This document shows, piece by piece, positions 53,131-62,563 of a stretch of 64,000 nucleotides of DNA. The notes beneath the pieces were generated by a model, which was not told the origin of the DNA, searched no databases, and saw only the letters and a program-made list of their open reading frames with translations. Numbering within the stretch: the stretch's first letter is position 1; every line of letters begins with the position of its first letter. The position numbers were made by a program, and so were the translations under genes. The stretch spans positions 33,385-97,384 of the forward strand of contig CAJTXO010000016.1 in the NCBI GenBank assembly GCA_910583555.1, given 5' to 3'. Origin of the DNA: an uncultured Eubacterium sp. GTDB lineage: Bacteria; Bacillota; Clostridia; Lachnospirales; Lachnospiraceae.

Positions 53131-54082
53131 CTCGGTTTCCCTCCTCCCCGTCCGCGCCTACTATGCGCAGTATTTCATCCCAGTTTTCCGGGCAGTGCGC
53201 AGCCACCGGCATAAACTTGATCCGTTCCCAAACAGCTTCCTGTCCCTCCCTGCGGCAATACCCGCAGAAAAGCTGACGCTTTCTTTCCGCCAGTATCCCC
53301 GGCTCCTGCGGCATGAGCACAGCATCCGCTTCCGCCAATAGGACAAATGTAAAATCAAAAAGCTGCCCCAGTTCGATCACAACTGCCTCATACAAAGTCT
53401 GTTGCTTCATATACGTGATAAACCGCCTCACTTCTTCCTGTGAAAAATCAAACAAATCCCGAAAATGCCCGGCCGGCGCCAGTACCGAAATCTGCCCGGC
53501 ACTGAATGCCAGTTCCCTCAGCCTCTCCTCAAATACCTCCAATTCATTACATAACATCAGATTTGAAATCCCTTCCTGTTCCTCGCGAAAAAGAAGGGGA
53601 AAACCGCATAAATTGATGTAGAGCACGCTCCCACGCTCCGAGCGGTCGATTGCGGTGCGCAGGGCAAAAACCGTCTTTTCCTCACTTTCTCCGGGTGCGT
53701 ACACGCACGTCACTTTCGGAACTGTCAGTTCCGGATCCCGCGCTTCCTTCCTCACCGGTATCCCTGTTAACGACAGGATCTGCCGGTAAATATCCTCTGC
53801 CCTCTGATACATAAAGATTTCTCGTTTCCCCTCTGCCTCCGGCGACGACACAAGGGTTACCGTCTGGCATCCCACATGCTCCAGTACTTCTGTGTCATCT
53901 GAGATCACACATACATTCTGTTCCGTTCCTGTCTTTTCCATAATGGCTCCGACTGCCTCCTCCGTGTCAGCCGTGAGTAGTTCCGCCTCTATATCCGGAT
54001 TCCGCTGCGCGGAAAGATACCGTAGCAGCTTTTCCCCATAGTCTTTCTGCTTCGTACAAATCAGCAATCTGATCTGATCCAT
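53066..54082 (-). CDS. tadZ: TadZ/CpaE-like pilus localisation protein
   Basis: A 338-aa protein with an N-terminal receiver-like fold (RLLICTKQKDYGEKLLRYLS to NVCVISDDTEVLEHVG) and a C-terminal ParA/MinD-like domain. The deviant P-loop, PGESEEKTVFALRTAIDRSE, lacks the usual GKGGxGKT, as in several TadZ proteins, so ATP binding may be weak. It starts MDQIRLL with AAGGGGG upstream. In other Tad systems this protein marks the pole and recruits TadA. The stop lies inside tadA. Confidence 0.8.
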   Translation of the reverse strand: MDQIRLLICTKQKDYGEKLLRYLSAQRNPDIEAELLTADTEEAVGAIMEKTGTEQNVCVISDDTEVLEHVGCQTVTLVSSPEAEGKREIFMYQRAEDIYRQILSLTGIPVRKEARDPELTVPKVTCVYAPGESEEKTVFALRTAIDRSERGSVLYINLCGFPLLFREEQEGISNLMLCNELEVFEERLRELAFSAGQISVLAPAGHFRDLFDFSQEEVRRFITYMKQQTLYEAVVIELGQLFDFTFVLLAEADAVLMPQEPGILAERKRQLFCGYCRREGQEAVWERIKFMPVAAHCPENWDEILRIVGADGEEGNRDGGKKPKRENKRVGFGSGTGR

Positions 54083-54155
54083 ACTGAACACCCCCTTCAT
54101 TTTTTCGTGCGCACACGCTCCTGCGCCACTTGACTGATTGAAAATTTCTCTTTAC

Positions 54156-54695
54156 TTACCTGCCTGTCGTGCATATTATGACCGCCAGTGTAATACATAT
54201 AGTAAAGGGAATGACTCCTTCATCCCCACATGTTTTGAGGTCGTAATATGCCCTGATCGGTCCTCCCGACATCAGGTTCTTTACATACATTGAAAAGTGC
54301 CGAAAACGGCGAATGAAACTTTTTTGTAGAATCATCTTAAAAAGAGATAACAGTGCTCCGATCAAAAGCGAGACCGCCATGACGCGGACACAGTACTCAA
54401 CGTTAAAATAGCTGCAGATTATGGAAAATATCTTGATATCACCTGCTCCCAGTACATGGAACAGATAAAAGATAAAACAGACAACAAACGGAAACAGACA
54501 TTTGAGTAAAAATGACCCGATACCCAATATCCCATGCTGCCAGATATTGTCATACAGGCTGAGGACCAAACCGATCCCGATGATCGCATTTGGTACCCGG
54601 TACTGATACAGGTCAAAAAGTGATGCCGGTAACAGAACGAGGAAGATCAATTCCTGACTTCCGATACTGCCACCTCCTGTTTTGTTGTGATTCAT
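54156..54695 (-). CDS. A24 prepilin peptidase, second copy
   Basis: A 179-aa peptidase at the head of the Tad operon. Catalytic aspartates are in LFDLYQYRVPN and GAGDIKIFS. Membrane segments include ELIFLVLLPASLF, LLKCLFPFVVCFIFYLFHVL and VRVMAVSLLIGALLSLFKMI. The final segment is FTICITLAVIICTT. It is longer and more divergent than the peptidase at 46425, so the two may process different substrates, for example Flp versus TadE-like proteins. Confidence 0.85.
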   Translation of the reverse strand: MNHNKTGGGSIGSQELIFLVLLPASLFDLYQYRVPNAIIGIGLVLSLYDNIWQHGILGIGSFLLKCLFPFVVCFIFYLFHVLGAGDIKIFSIICSYFNVEYCVRVMAVSLLIGALLSLFKMILQKSFIRRFRHFSMYVKNLMSGGPIRAYYDLKTCGDEGVIPFTICITLAVIICTTGR

Positions 54696-54882
54696 ATACT
54701 ATCATGCAGACCAATCTTTTGTCAATACTTATTTTGAAAAAAATGGAATATATTTCTTGAACAAGGTTATACTTTTACTACAAATACGAAAAAAATAGAA
54801 AAACAAAAATGTCAAAAATCTCATATTTTTCGACATTTTCTGCATACTAATACACTTAAAATAGAATCAAAGGGGGATTGGT

Positions 54883-55107
54883 ATGAAAAAGAAACCGGAC
54901 AACCTTCTTCTCACACGGGAAGAACTGTTAAATGAAATCGAGGACATAAAGCAATCGCTGGCAAATGCCCACTCCAATTTTGAGTATGCCTGCGACCCGG
55001 ATCTGGTCGATAGCTGTATCTATGAGGTAAATGCCATTCAATACCGGTACAAGTATTTACTCAAAGAGATGCGGAAAGTAGAAAATCTGTCAAAAAGTCA
55101 GGCATGA
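54883..55107 (+). CDS. DUF2508 (YaaL-like) protein
   Basis: A 74-aa helical protein, MKKKPDNLLLTREELLNEIE with a later DPDLVDSCIYEVNAIQYRYK segment, matching the YaaL/DUF2508 family of Firmicutes. The Bacillus gene yaaL lies near recR and bofA; here no such neighbours are present. AAAGGGGG lies 7-8 nt before the ATG. It is convergent with fliS and shares a terminator stem with it. Function unknown. Confidence 0.85.
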   Translation: MKKKPDNLLLTREELLNEIEDIKQSLANAHSNFEYACDPDLVDSCIYEVNAIQYRYKYLLKEMRKVENLSKSQA

Positions 55108-55135
55108 GTGCCCTCATTTCAACACTCATGCCTGA
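55098..55135 (-). terminator. Terminator stem overlapping the ends of the YaaL and fliS genes
   Basis: A 13-bp stem (TCAGGCATGAGTG, 55098-55110, with 55123-55135). On the minus strand it is followed by CTTTTTG, so it mainly serves fliS, whose stop lies inside the stem. It also contains the stop codon of the plus-strand gene. Confidence 0.75.
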
Positions 55136-55605
55136 AATCCGCGGTTTACATCGACATCGACATTCTCGTTCAGGCTGCCTCTGCCATATGTAAGTCCCGC
55201 ATAGATCGTTTCCGTATTCGCCATGACCCCGGCCGACGCATCCTGAGCCGCCACCTCACGGAACGCCGGAAGAAGTTTTTCGATAATATCAGAAGCATGG
55301 GAGAGCCGCACTTCCTCCCGCTCGGCAACACCCTGGCACAACTCCTGATAGGCAAATACATAAAGTCTGCGCAAATAATGGGAAATCTCATAACGAAAAT
55401 CCAAACTTCCCATCAACTCGGTGAGAAAGCCTTTCGCCCGGTCGATCTCCCGCCTGCAGGCGGGAAGATCTCCCTCTTTTAAAAATTCTCTACCGTCCTT
55501 TACACTATCTAAAAACGCCTCATATATGATCACTACGAGTTCACTTCGATTCGCCTGCGCCACTCTGGCCGCATAGGCATTTAACTGTTCCCGTTCCAAC
55601 GGCAC
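55126..55605 (-). CDS. fliS: Flagellar export chaperone FliS
   Basis: A 159-aa cytosolic chaperone that holds flagellin before export. The helical bundle is seen in LNAYAARVAQANRSELVVII then YEAFLDSVKDGREFL, with FRYEISHYLRRLYVFAYQEL further on. It lies right after the flagellin gene (41-nt gap), the typical pairing. The C-terminus (NENVDVDVNRGFQA) is family-like but variable. The start MPLEREQLN follows a purine-rich stretch (GGACGG). Confidence 0.88.
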   Translation of the reverse strand: MPLEREQLNAYAARVAQANRSELVVIIYEAFLDSVKDGREFLKEGDLPACRREIDRAKGFLTELMGSLDFRYEISHYLRRLYVFAYQELCQGVAEREEVRLSHASDIIEKLLPAFREVAAQDASAGVMANTETIYAGLTYGRGSLNENVDVDVNRGFQA

Positions 55606-55646
55606 CCGTCCTTTCTGTCTTCGCTGCCTCTGCCAGCATCCGGTGA

Positions 55647-57071
55647 TTACGCCTGAAGCAGCTGGAGAATCGTCTGCGGACGATTATTTGCCTGTGCAAG
55701 CATGGATGTTCCCGCCTGTGCAAGAACACTGAGCTGTGTATAACTCGTCATCTCGGCTGACATATCCACGTCCTCGATCCGCGAGCAAGCCTCCGTCAGG
55801 TTCTGGGACGTAATATCAAGACTCGTCGTCGCGGAATCCAAACGGTTCTCATACGCGCCGAGCTTCGCGCGAATCGCCGCCACTTCCTCGATCGCGGCAT
55901 TGAATTTGCTGATCGAATCCGAAGCACCTGCCACGGTACATACATTACAGTACTCGATATTCAGCGATTTACATGTAACCGGCGGTATCGAAATATCAAT
56001 TGTCTGCCCCTCATTGGCACCGATCTGGATAGCAACAAAACCAGCATCCAGTACGGTCACATCCGCATCCGTGCCCGCCGCTGCTTTCGAGACATCAAAA
56101 ATCATGCAGAAACCGTCACGGTCAGAAACTGTCACACGGCCGCCCTCAATAAACGTCGTCGCCGTTTTCGAAAACCCGGAATCACTTCCCGTGTCAATCG
56201 TAACTTCCGCATCTTCTCCTGGTACATACGTACCGCCGGTCACGCCGAGCAGGCCCGCTAAAACCGGACTGTCCGTCGTCACCTCGATCGTATGCTGGGC
56301 ACCATAAAGCTTGGATTCAAAAAATAATGCTGACGCCGCGCCGATCTCCACCTCCACACCAGCACCGTCCACCGGCTTCACATCAATATTCATGCTCTCA
56401 CAGCAGTCACGGATCTTTGCATACGCATCCTCCAGCGTCTCACCCGAATTGATCCGGATAATCTCGCCATTGATCTGAATCTGACCTTCCTCGGTAAATT
56501 CATCACCTGCTGCCATGCCGAGCGCCCCTGTTGTAAACGTACTCTGTGTCGCCTGCCGATCCACGGTAAGTCCGTATGTCGTCAATCCAACGTAGTCCGT
56601 CATGGAAATCACTTTTACGCCGACATTATTGGACGACGTCTGACGACAGCAGCTTCCATCCAATATGCTCTTCGTATTGAATTCGGTATCAGATGCCAGA
56701 CGATCGATCTCTTCCATGAGAGAATCGATTTCCTTTTGGATCGCCTCTTTATCCTCGATCGTCAACGCGCCGCCGTTTGCCGCCTGAACGGACAATTCGC
56801 GGCACCTCTGGAGCAGGTTATCCGTCTCAGTCAGCGCCCCCTCTGCGGTCTGTATGAACGAAACGCCGTCCGCGCCATTACGGGAAGCCCTCTCCAGTCC
56901 GCGTATCTGCGCGTGCATTTTCTGTGAAATCGCCATACCGGCAGCATCGTCTGCCGCTTTGTTGATGCGGTATCCCGAAGAAAGCCTTTCCAGGCTCGTC
57001 GTCAGGTTATCCTGCGTCCGGTTTAAGTGACTGCTGGCAAGCATAGCTGAAATATTCGTGTTTATCTTCAT
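55647..57071 (-). CDS. Flagellin with an unusual cysteine-rich variable domain
   Basis: A 474-aa flagellar filament protein. The N-terminal D0/D1 region is typical ([20 protein letters not shown], then [20 protein letters not shown]) and the C-terminal D1/D0 is too ([20 protein letters not shown] to [13 protein letters not shown]). The central domain (about residues 145-390) carries most of ten cysteines: [31 protein letters not shown]; two more are in QRCREL and EACSRI. Cysteines are very rare in flagellins. The ATG overlaps the stop of the 971-aa gene (ATGA), so translation is coupled. No separate sigma-28 promoter is visible directly upstream; the main one is at 60007-60033. Confidence 0.92.
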   Translation of the reverse strand: MKINTNISAMLASSHLNRTQDNLTTSLERLSSGYRINKAADDAAGMAISQKMHAQIRGLERASRNGADGVSFIQTAEGALTETDNLLQRCRELSVQAANGGALTIEDKEAIQKEIDSLMEEIDRLASDTEFNTKSILDGSCCRQTSSNNVGVKVISMTDYVGLTTYGLTVDRQATQSTFTTGALGMAAGDEFTEEGQIQINGEIIRINSGETLEDAYAKIRDCCESMNIDVKPVDGAGVEVEIGAASALFFESKLYGAQHTIEVTTDSPVLAGLLGVTGGTYVPGEDAEVTIDTGSDSGFSKTATTFIEGGRVTVSDRDGFCMIFDVSKAAAGTDADVTVLDAGFVAIQIGANEGQTIDISIPPVTCKSLNIEYCNVCTVAGASDSISKFNAAIEEVAAIRAKLGAYENRLDSATTSLDITSQNLTEACSRIEDVDMSAEMTSYTQLSVLAQAGTSMLAQANNRPQTILQLLQA

Positions 57072-59983
57072 TCTTGTTCGTCCTTTCTCTGCACATTTTG
57101 AATAAATAGTTTCGCTACGAGATAAAGTCTGTCATTCGCAGCCGTTTCATCAAATCTATTACCTGAATGAAATGAATTTCTTCTGCCATTCGCAAAATCC
57201 CCACGCTCCATCGTGAAACCATTCATTTCCAAATCCTTTTCAAATTGAGTAAACATTTCCCCGCACACCCGGAGTGCTTCTTCATCCTCGCTCGTCACAA
57301 AACCGGATACACGATCACCAGCGACCTTGAAAGTCGCCTGTATTGGCGTTGCCTGAATTGCCGTCGACTGAATTGGCGTCGACTGAACTGGCGTCGACTG
57401 AGTACTTCCCACCGAATCCTTTTTCCCCGGCAGGTCCATCGTGATCTCCACCGTCCCTTTTTCGGATCCCCAGCCCTGCTTCACCGTAATGCTGCACGCC
57501 GTCATGCCCTGTTCGGTGTAGATCGGCACCTCGTATTTCTGGAAACTGCGCATCTGCCGGTAGAAGGAAACGCCACTCGCCATACGGGCAATCTCTTTCA
57601 CATCCTCATAACTGACATCCGGCTCCGCCTTCCTCTCCGCGAGCTGTTCTTCGTGGATCCCGTCGATTTCCTCATATACTTCCTGCAGTTTCTCGGGATC
57701 ATCCAGCGCATCCACGATCTTTTCACTCTCTTCTTTCGAATAGAGTTTGAGGAATGACCTTCCGCTCCGTTCCAGATAGGACTTCATCCAGTGTATGTTG
57801 ATCAAACTGTCCGGAATCTCAAGCTGTTTCAAAAATTCCAGAACCTGCGCGTCGCTCTCTGCCGCCATTTCCCGCACTTCCGAAGCAACCTGCTCATAAT
57901 AGCCGGCCTCTTCCTGTAACGCCTCTGTCTCGCTCGCGCATTCATCCAAAATCACTTCAAGCGGCTCTTCCATAAACGTATCTTTTTTCTTTTTTAGTAC
58001 GGCAGGCGAAAGTTCCTTCTGCAGGTTTGCGGCAACATGGTTCGCGAAAGCCGCTCCAATCTGCTCGCTGATGCTCTCCCCGCTCTTCACCACCTGCTCG
58101 AGTCCGCCGAAATCGTCATCGACCGACTGGTCGATTCCCTGCGCCTTCCGCGAGCGCACAGCAGACAACAGGGACGAAAATGACAACTCTCGTCCGTCCT
58201 TGATCACCTGCCCGATCACCGCGCCGTCACTCTTTTCAACCTTATCGAGCAGACGGTAGATCCCGATCATACTCTTTCTCTCTTCTGGCGTAACGGCTCC
58301 GCTGTGATCCAGCTTCCATAAATATTTGCGAAATGAAATATCATCCGAGGAAAGTTCGGCCCGGATTTCAGAGATTTTTTCATCCAGTTCATTTAAATCC
58401 ATTTCCAGCGGGTTCTCCCGTCTGCGGATCAGTTCCGTCACCACTTCCGGCTTCAAGCCTTTCGCGATCGATGTCACTTTATCGTCGTATTCCTTCATGG
58501 AACGGATATTTTCTTCAGTGACCGGCATCCGGTTATACGCAAGGATCCGGACCGCGCGCTCATTCGCCGCCGTCGCGGGAAGTCCCATTTCTTTCAGAAG
58601 GCTCCCAACATGCGAAAATGCTTTCTGTATCGAGTCGCCCAGATCACGTCGCACTTCGGTTCCCACCGCCTCGTACGACTCTGCCGCCGCCAGCCGGCTT
58701 CGGGCGTCATTTCCGGCAGCTGCCAGGTCCACGATCGTGTCCTCGTCTGCCGTGGCAATCGACTCTCCCAAAACAGAAACCGGTGCCCGCAGAATATCCC
58801 GCCCCGCCTGCAGTGCCGTAACCGCGATCTCTATATTTTCCTCATCTGCCGGGACCCCGGCCGCAGTCAGCATCTCCTGCGCTGCCGCCTGTTCCATCGC
58901 CTTCAGTTCCTCGACGATCTCCATCAGGTTGCCGACCTCGAGATGGATTCCCTTGCTCTCCATCGTCCGCGCCGCGTCAATCGTCATCGTCAGCCTGATC
59001 TCTTCTAACTGTCTCTTTGCCCTGATCAGATCGGCTTCCGTCCAGTATACTGTCCGCAGCGTATCGTCGTCCGTCTCACACAGACGGGAGAGACGCTCCG
59101 AAACTTCCCTCCTCGAAGGCACGGTCAGATCTGCGCCTTCCGGCGTAATTCCATCCAGTACCGCATCCTCGATCCGCTCCGCCAAAACATCAGAAGAAAC
59201 CCCTTCCAGATCCCGAAGAGTTTCATATGCCCGTATATTTTCACCTGTCACCGGCACATCGTGCTCATACAGCCACTTTGCCGCCTCCAGATTTTCTTCT
59301 CCCGCCTCTAAGCCGCTGTTTATAACAGCCGCTTCAATCTGCGGCTTCATTTCCTCAAACGCAGCCCTGTCTCGGTTATATGTAGCAGGTTCCGTCACGG
59401 AACCGCAATTTTTTATGTTCTGCGGGCTGAACGGAAGGTGATTGTCAAGAAAATATTTGGCCGCCGCCTCGGAAATCCCCGGAAGGTTCGCCGCCATCTG
59501 GACTGCCTCCTGAATGCGCTCTTCCATCTCTCCGAAAAACTCCTGCGCGTCTTCCTGTTTTTCCACCTGGCGTCCTAGGGCCTCTTCCTGCTCCTGCCGC
59601 TGGCCCTTGACTCTCTCGATGGCGCGCTCTAACGACCCCGCCACGTATTCTTCCAGTATCGACCCCTCGTCTTCCACCGCTTTAGCGTCTTTACCAGTCA
59701 TACTTTTACTGATAAAATCTGCTGGATCGAACTCTTCAGCCGGCAGATTTTCCGCCACTTCCTCTACAATACGCTTCTTATTGTCATTCGCATCGGTATA
59801 AACGATACTGTTTTCCATATCCTTTTGTACCGCACAATCCCTTGTAAACTCTATCCCGACATGGGGAATACTGCCGTCCGTGGCATTCTGTACTGACACG
59901 CCCGGCCCTTTTGCCCGGTCGCTGTCATTAAAGTCAATGGAAATCTTGCTATTTGCATGGATGATCATAGATTTCACACTCAC
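57068..59983 (-). CDS. 971-aa protein of the flagellar operon (DUF6240-like)
   Basis: A very long, acidic, helical protein with no signal peptide or membrane segment. It contains several repeated helical modules of about 110 residues with the pattern LP-x-(4-6)-NI..., for example [37 protein letters not shown] and [17 protein letters not shown] associate it with the DUF6240 proteins found with Lachnospiraceae flagellar genes, from memory only. Near its C-terminus is a Gln-Ser-Thr-Pro repeat (57341-57400). The start is GTG at 59983; an ATG five codons later is an alternative. The end overlaps the flagellin start by four bases. It may be a cytosolic filament-assembly or export protein. Confidence 0.75.
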   Translation of the reverse strand: MSVKSMIIHANSKISIDFNDSDRAKGPGVSVQNATDGSIPHVGIEFTRDCAVQKDMENSIVYTDANDNKKRIVEEVAENLPAEEFDPADFISKSMTGKDAKAVEDEGSILEEYVAGSLERAIERVKGQRQEQEEALGRQVEKQEDAQEFFGEMEERIQEAVQMAANLPGISEAAAKYFLDNHLPFSPQNIKNCGSVTEPATYNRDRAAFEEMKPQIEAAVINSGLEAGEENLEAAKWLYEHDVPVTGENIRAYETLRDLEGVSSDVLAERIEDAVLDGITPEGADLTVPSRREVSERLSRLCETDDDTLRTVYWTEADLIRAKRQLEEIRLTMTIDAARTMESKGIHLEVGNLMEIVEELKAMEQAAAQEMLTAAGVPADEENIEIAVTALQAGRDILRAPVSVLGESIATADEDTIVDLAAAGNDARSRLAAAESYEAVGTEVRRDLGDSIQKAFSHVGSLLKEMGLPATAANERAVRILAYNRMPVTEENIRSMKEYDDKVTSIAKGLKPEVVTELIRRRENPLEMDLNELDEKISEIRAELSSDDISFRKYLWKLDHSGAVTPEERKSMIGIYRLLDKVEKSDGAVIGQVIKDGRELSFSSLLSAVRSRKAQGIDQSVDDDFGGLEQVVKSGESISEQIGAAFANHVAANLQKELSPAVLKKKKDTFMEEPLEVILDECASETEALQEEAGYYEQVASEVREMAAESDAQVLEFLKQLEIPDSLINIHWMKSYLERSGRSFLKLYSKEESEKIVDALDDPEKLQEVYEEIDGIHEEQLAERKAEPDVSYEDVKEIARMASGVSFYRQMRSFQKYEVPIYTEQGMTACSITVKQGWGSEKGTVEITMDLPGKKDSVGSTQSTPVQSTPIQSTAIQATPIQATFKVAGDRVSGFVTSEDEEALRVCGEMFTQFEKDLEMNGFTMERGDFANGRRNSFHSGNRFDETAANDRLYLVAKLFIQNVQRKDEQE
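57341..57400 (-). repeat. Four 15-bp tandem repeats in the 971-aa gene
   Basis: Units of 15 bp (for example 57371-57385) repeat four times with few changes, encoding a Q-S/A-T-P/A-I/V pentapeptide on the minus strand. It is an in-frame array, so its length could vary between strains without breaking the gene. Confidence 0.85.
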
Positions 59984-60006
59984 TCTCTAAAGTTTCGCTA
60001 CTATAT

Positions 60007-60033
60007 ATTTCGGCCAAAACAGCGAAACCTTTA
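60007..60033 (-). promoter_or_regulatory. Sigma-28 (FliA/SigD) flagellar promoter
   Basis: On the minus strand: TAAA (complement of 60030-60033), a 15-bp spacer, GCCGAAAT (complement of 60007-60014), against the known consensus TAAA-N15-GCCGATAA. It lies 24 bp upstream of the GTG start of the 971-aa gene. This places that gene and the coupled flagellin in the late flagellar class. Confidence 0.8.
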
Positions 60034-60039
60034 GCCGGG

Positions 60040-60672
60040 CTAGTTGAAAATGCCGGACAACACATCTAGGATCTTAAATCCATACTCCACATCCTCCCCG
60101 CCCGACAACAGGGAATCGTACTCGTCTTCCGTCAGGTTCTCCTTCAGCTTTTCTTTGGATTCCTCCGGTACGATCTGGTACGTGCTGTCCACAAAACAGA
60201 GCGTCGGATACATGACACACCACCAGTTTTTTCCTTCCGATCTGCCAATATTTACTTTCAACGCCTTATATTCCCCCGCCGGAAATGTCAGGTCTCCATA
60301 CTCCTTTACCGGAAAATAACAAGTGCCCAGTTCCGCCGTCACCGGATAATCATAACCCATATCCCGTATGTAGCGCCCCGCTGCCTCCTCGATCTCATTC
60401 AGGTGATCCCGAATCGTCTGCTGCGCCGCCGTAACGGTCTCGTCCTCCCGCATCTGCTCCCGCAAAAGGGAGAGGATTTCTTCTTTTACTTCCAGTTTCA
60501 GCTTCTGGTCTTCCCCGCTGTCGCTGTTCGCCACCACATGGAGCCGGATGACCTCTTTCGCGATTTCCCGCTGCATTTTCTGCTCGTCCATCGCCTTCCC
60601 GTAAAAATACATCAGTCCGCACACGAACAGCACCGCTGTCACAAATCCCACTTTCTTTAATTTGTCTCTCAT
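60040..60672 (-). CDS. spoIIR: Stage II sporulation protein R
   Basis: A 210-aa exported signalling protein of the forespore that triggers SpoIIGA to process pro-sigma-E in the mother cell. An N-terminal membrane/signal segment (VGFVTAVLFVCGLMYFYG) is followed by the family core IRLHVVANSDSGEDQKLKLE and WWCVMYPTLCFVDSTYQIVP. The start MRDKLKK has GGAGGG upstream. Its presence shows that the organism can sporulate or descends from one that could. In the forespore it should be sigma-F driven; I did not find a clear sigma-F site. Confidence 0.95.
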   Translation of the reverse strand: MRDKLKKVGFVTAVLFVCGLMYFYGKAMDEQKMQREIAKEVIRLHVVANSDSGEDQKLKLEVKEEILSLLREQMREDETVTAAQQTIRDHLNEIEEAAGRYIRDMGYDYPVTAELGTCYFPVKEYGDLTFPAGEYKALKVNIGRSEGKNWWCVMYPTLCFVDSTYQIVPEESKEKLKENLTEDEYDSLLSGGEDVEYGFKILDVLSGIFN

Positions 60673-60740
60673 CGTTCCCTCCATTTAAAAATCTTTATCA
60701 ACATTTTTTCCAATTATATCTTTTTTATTCAATGAACAAA

Positions 60741-60749
60741 TGTTATAAT
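60741..60749 (+). promoter_or_regulatory. Extended -10 promoter of ispE
   Basis: TGTTATAAT (60741-60749) is an extended -10 element; no good -35 is seen. It lies 29 bp before the ispE start and divergent from spoIIR. Confidence 0.5.
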
Positions 60750-60778
60750 AAATTCTAATATGAAAGGATGTGCTGCCT

Positions 60779-61642
60779 ATGGACTCCACATGGATCAATG
60801 CCCCGGCTAAGATTAACCTTGGCCTGGATGTCATAAGAAAAAGGGAAGACGGCTATCACGAAGTAAAAATGATCATGCAGAGCATCCGCCTGTTTGACCG
60901 TCTGACCCTGACAAAATCAAAAACGCCCGGGATCCGTCTCACGACAAACCTCAGTTTTCTTCCCGTCAACGAAGACAATCTCGTTTACAAGAGCGCCAAA
61001 CTCCTGATGGATGAATTCGGGATCACGGACGGACTGGATATCCGATTGGATAAAAGGATTCCCGTGGCCGCCGGTATGGCCGGCGGGAGCACCGACGCCG
61101 CCTCGTGCATGCTGGCCATGAACCGGCTGTTTGATCTGCGGCTTTCGGCAAAGAAACTGATGAAACGCGGTGTCCAGCTGGGCGCGGACATTCCTTACTG
61201 TATCATGAAGGGCACCGCGCTGTCCGAGGGGATCGGGGAACTCCTGACACCGCTCCCGAACGCTCCGGACTGTTATGTCCTGATCGCGAAACCCGTTTCC
61301 CACATCTCCACCAAATTTGTTTATTCCAACCTGAAACTGGACGAACACACCGTTCATCCGGATATTGATACGATGATCGACTGCATCCGCAAAAACGATC
61401 TGCGCCGTCTGTGCGAGAACATGGGAAACCTGTTGGAAACCGTGACGATACCCGCGCACCCGGAAATCGAGGTCATCAAACAGACCATGCTGGAAAACGG
61501 CGCGCTCGGCTCGCTGATGAGCGGAAGCGGCCCCACTGTTTTCGGTATTTTTGACGATGCTGACAAAGCAAAAGCTGCCAAAGAAGTCTGTCGCGCCCTT
61601 CCGTACCGTTGCTTTGTCTTTGTGACAGACTTTTATCGATAA
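60779..61642 (+). CDS. ispE: 4-diphosphocytidyl-2-C-methyl-D-erythritol kinase
   Basis: A 287-aa GHMP-family kinase of the MEP isoprenoid pathway. The N-terminal substrate motif is APAKINLGLDVIRKREDGYH. The ATP loop is PVAAGMAGGSTDAASCMLAM. The GADIPYCIMKGTALSEGIGE segment and the C-terminal GSLMSGSGPTVFGIFDD complete the fold. The ATG at 60779 is preferred to GTG at 60770 because AAAGGA then lies 10 nt away. It supplies isopentenyl units, including the undecaprenyl carrier used by murG and the sugar transferase. Confidence 0.97.
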   Translation: MDSTWINAPAKINLGLDVIRKREDGYHEVKMIMQSIRLFDRLTLTKSKTPGIRLTTNLSFLPVNEDNLVYKSAKLLMDEFGITDGLDIRLDKRIPVAAGMAGGSTDAASCMLAMNRLFDLRLSAKKLMKRGVQLGADIPYCIMKGTALSEGIGELLTPLPNAPDCYVLIAKPVSHISTKFVYSNLKLDEHTVHPDIDTMIDCIRKNDLRRLCENMGNLLETVTIPAHPEIEVIKQTMLENGALGSLMSGSGPTVFGIFDDADKAKAAKEVCRALPYRCFVFVTDFYR

Positions 61643-61683
61643 ATTTCATCTATTGTACATTTTAGGAGAAAAGGAGTTTTTTC

Positions 61684-62442
61684 ATGGAACTTTTAGAAGA
61701 ATACCCATTTTTATATGAAACGCACCTCCACACGAGCGAAGCGAGTTCCTGCGCCGTCTCCACGGGAGAAGAAATGACAAAAGCGTGCAAAAATGCCGGG
61801 TATACCGGTATCATCGTCACCAATCACAACTGGCACGGAAACACCTGCATCGACCGCGCGCTGCCCTGGGATCAGTGGATCGAAAAGTACTGGCAGGCGT
61901 TTGAGGAAGCCAGGCGGTGGGGCGGCCGCCTCGGACTTGACGTGTTTTTCGGCTACGAGGCCGGCTACCGCGGGACAGAATTTCTCATTTACGGCGTCGA
62001 GAAGGACTGGCTCATCTCCCACCCCGAGATTGAAAACGCCACGGTCGAAGAGCAGTACACTCTGGTGCACGAAGCCGGCGGCATTGTCATACACGCCCAT
62101 CCGTTCCGTGAAGAACCGTATATCCCGCAGGTCCGCCTTTTTCCGGATCATGTAGACGGTGTGGAGGGCATCAACGCGACGCACTCGAATCCGCGCAGTC
62201 CAAGCCATAATGATCCGGCGTTCGACGAACGGGCGATCGCGTACAGCAGGGAACACCATCTACCGATGACGGCCGGTTCCGATATACATACCAAACATCT
62301 GCTCGGTGGCGGGATGGCCTTTAGGCGGCGGCTTGGTTCGATCCAGGATTACTGTGAGGCAATCCGGTCGGATGAGGATCGTATTCTGACAAATGGGGTG
62401 GCTTGGTTTGATAAAAACGGAAAAGAGATCGCCATCCGCTGA
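61684..62442 (+). CDS. PHP-domain phosphoesterase-like protein
   Basis: A 252-aa metal-dependent hydrolase of the PHP fold. Motif I is ETHLHTSEASSCAVS (H-x-H), motif II is IIVTNHNWHG, motif III includes VIHAHPFREE and motif IV AGSDIHTKH. These supply the His and Asp ligands for a trinuclear metal site. Family members include histidinol-phosphate phosphatases and 3',5'-nucleotidases; the substrate is not evident. GGAGAAAAGGAG precedes the start. A terminator overlaps its last codons. Confidence 0.88.
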   Translation: MELLEEYPFLYETHLHTSEASSCAVSTGEEMTKACKNAGYTGIIVTNHNWHGNTCIDRALPWDQWIEKYWQAFEEARRWGGRLGLDVFFGYEAGYRGTEFLIYGVEKDWLISHPEIENATVEEQYTLVHEAGGIVIHAHPFREEPYIPQVRLFPDHVDGVEGINATHSNPRSPSHNDPAFDERAIAYSREHHLPMTAGSDIHTKHLLGGGMAFRRRLGSIQDYCEAIRSDEDRILTNGVAWFDKNGKEIAIR

Positions 62443-62454
62443 CGATCTCTTTTT
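62421..62454 (+). terminator. Terminator overlapping the end of the PHP gene
   Basis: An 11-bp stem (AAAAGAGATCG, 62421-62431, with 62443-62453), followed by T residues. The left arm lies inside the last codons of the gene. Confidence 0.8.
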
Positions 62455-62459
62455 ATGCG

Positions 62460-62530
62460 AGCAGATAACGGGAATCGAACCCGCCTCTCCAGCTTGGGAA
62501 GCTAGCATTCTACCAATGAACTATATCTGC
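62460..62530 (-). tRNA. tRNA-Gly, anticodon CCC
   Basis: 71 bases on the minus strand fold as a full cloverleaf: 7-bp acceptor (GCAGATA with TATCTGC), D arm with GG in ATTGGTA, 5-bp anticodon stem with loop TTCCCAA giving anticodon CCC, and T arm GCGGG-TTCGATT-CCCGT. CCA is not encoded. It reads GGG codons. Confidence 0.95.
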
Positions 62531-62563
62531 ATAATGATAGTTTAGCACGACTTTGGAAAAAAA

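Noticed and set aside
58326..59441. A 371-codon Ser/Arg-rich frame opposite the 971-aa gene
   Set aside because: Low-complexity shadow of a Glu/Ala-rich gene; no start signals or domain.
62460..62530. tRNA-Gly as an attachment site for an element carrying the Panacea pair
   Set aside because: The pair lies on the 5' side of the tRNA, while integration usually occurs at the 3' end, and no integrase or repeated 3' end is visible.
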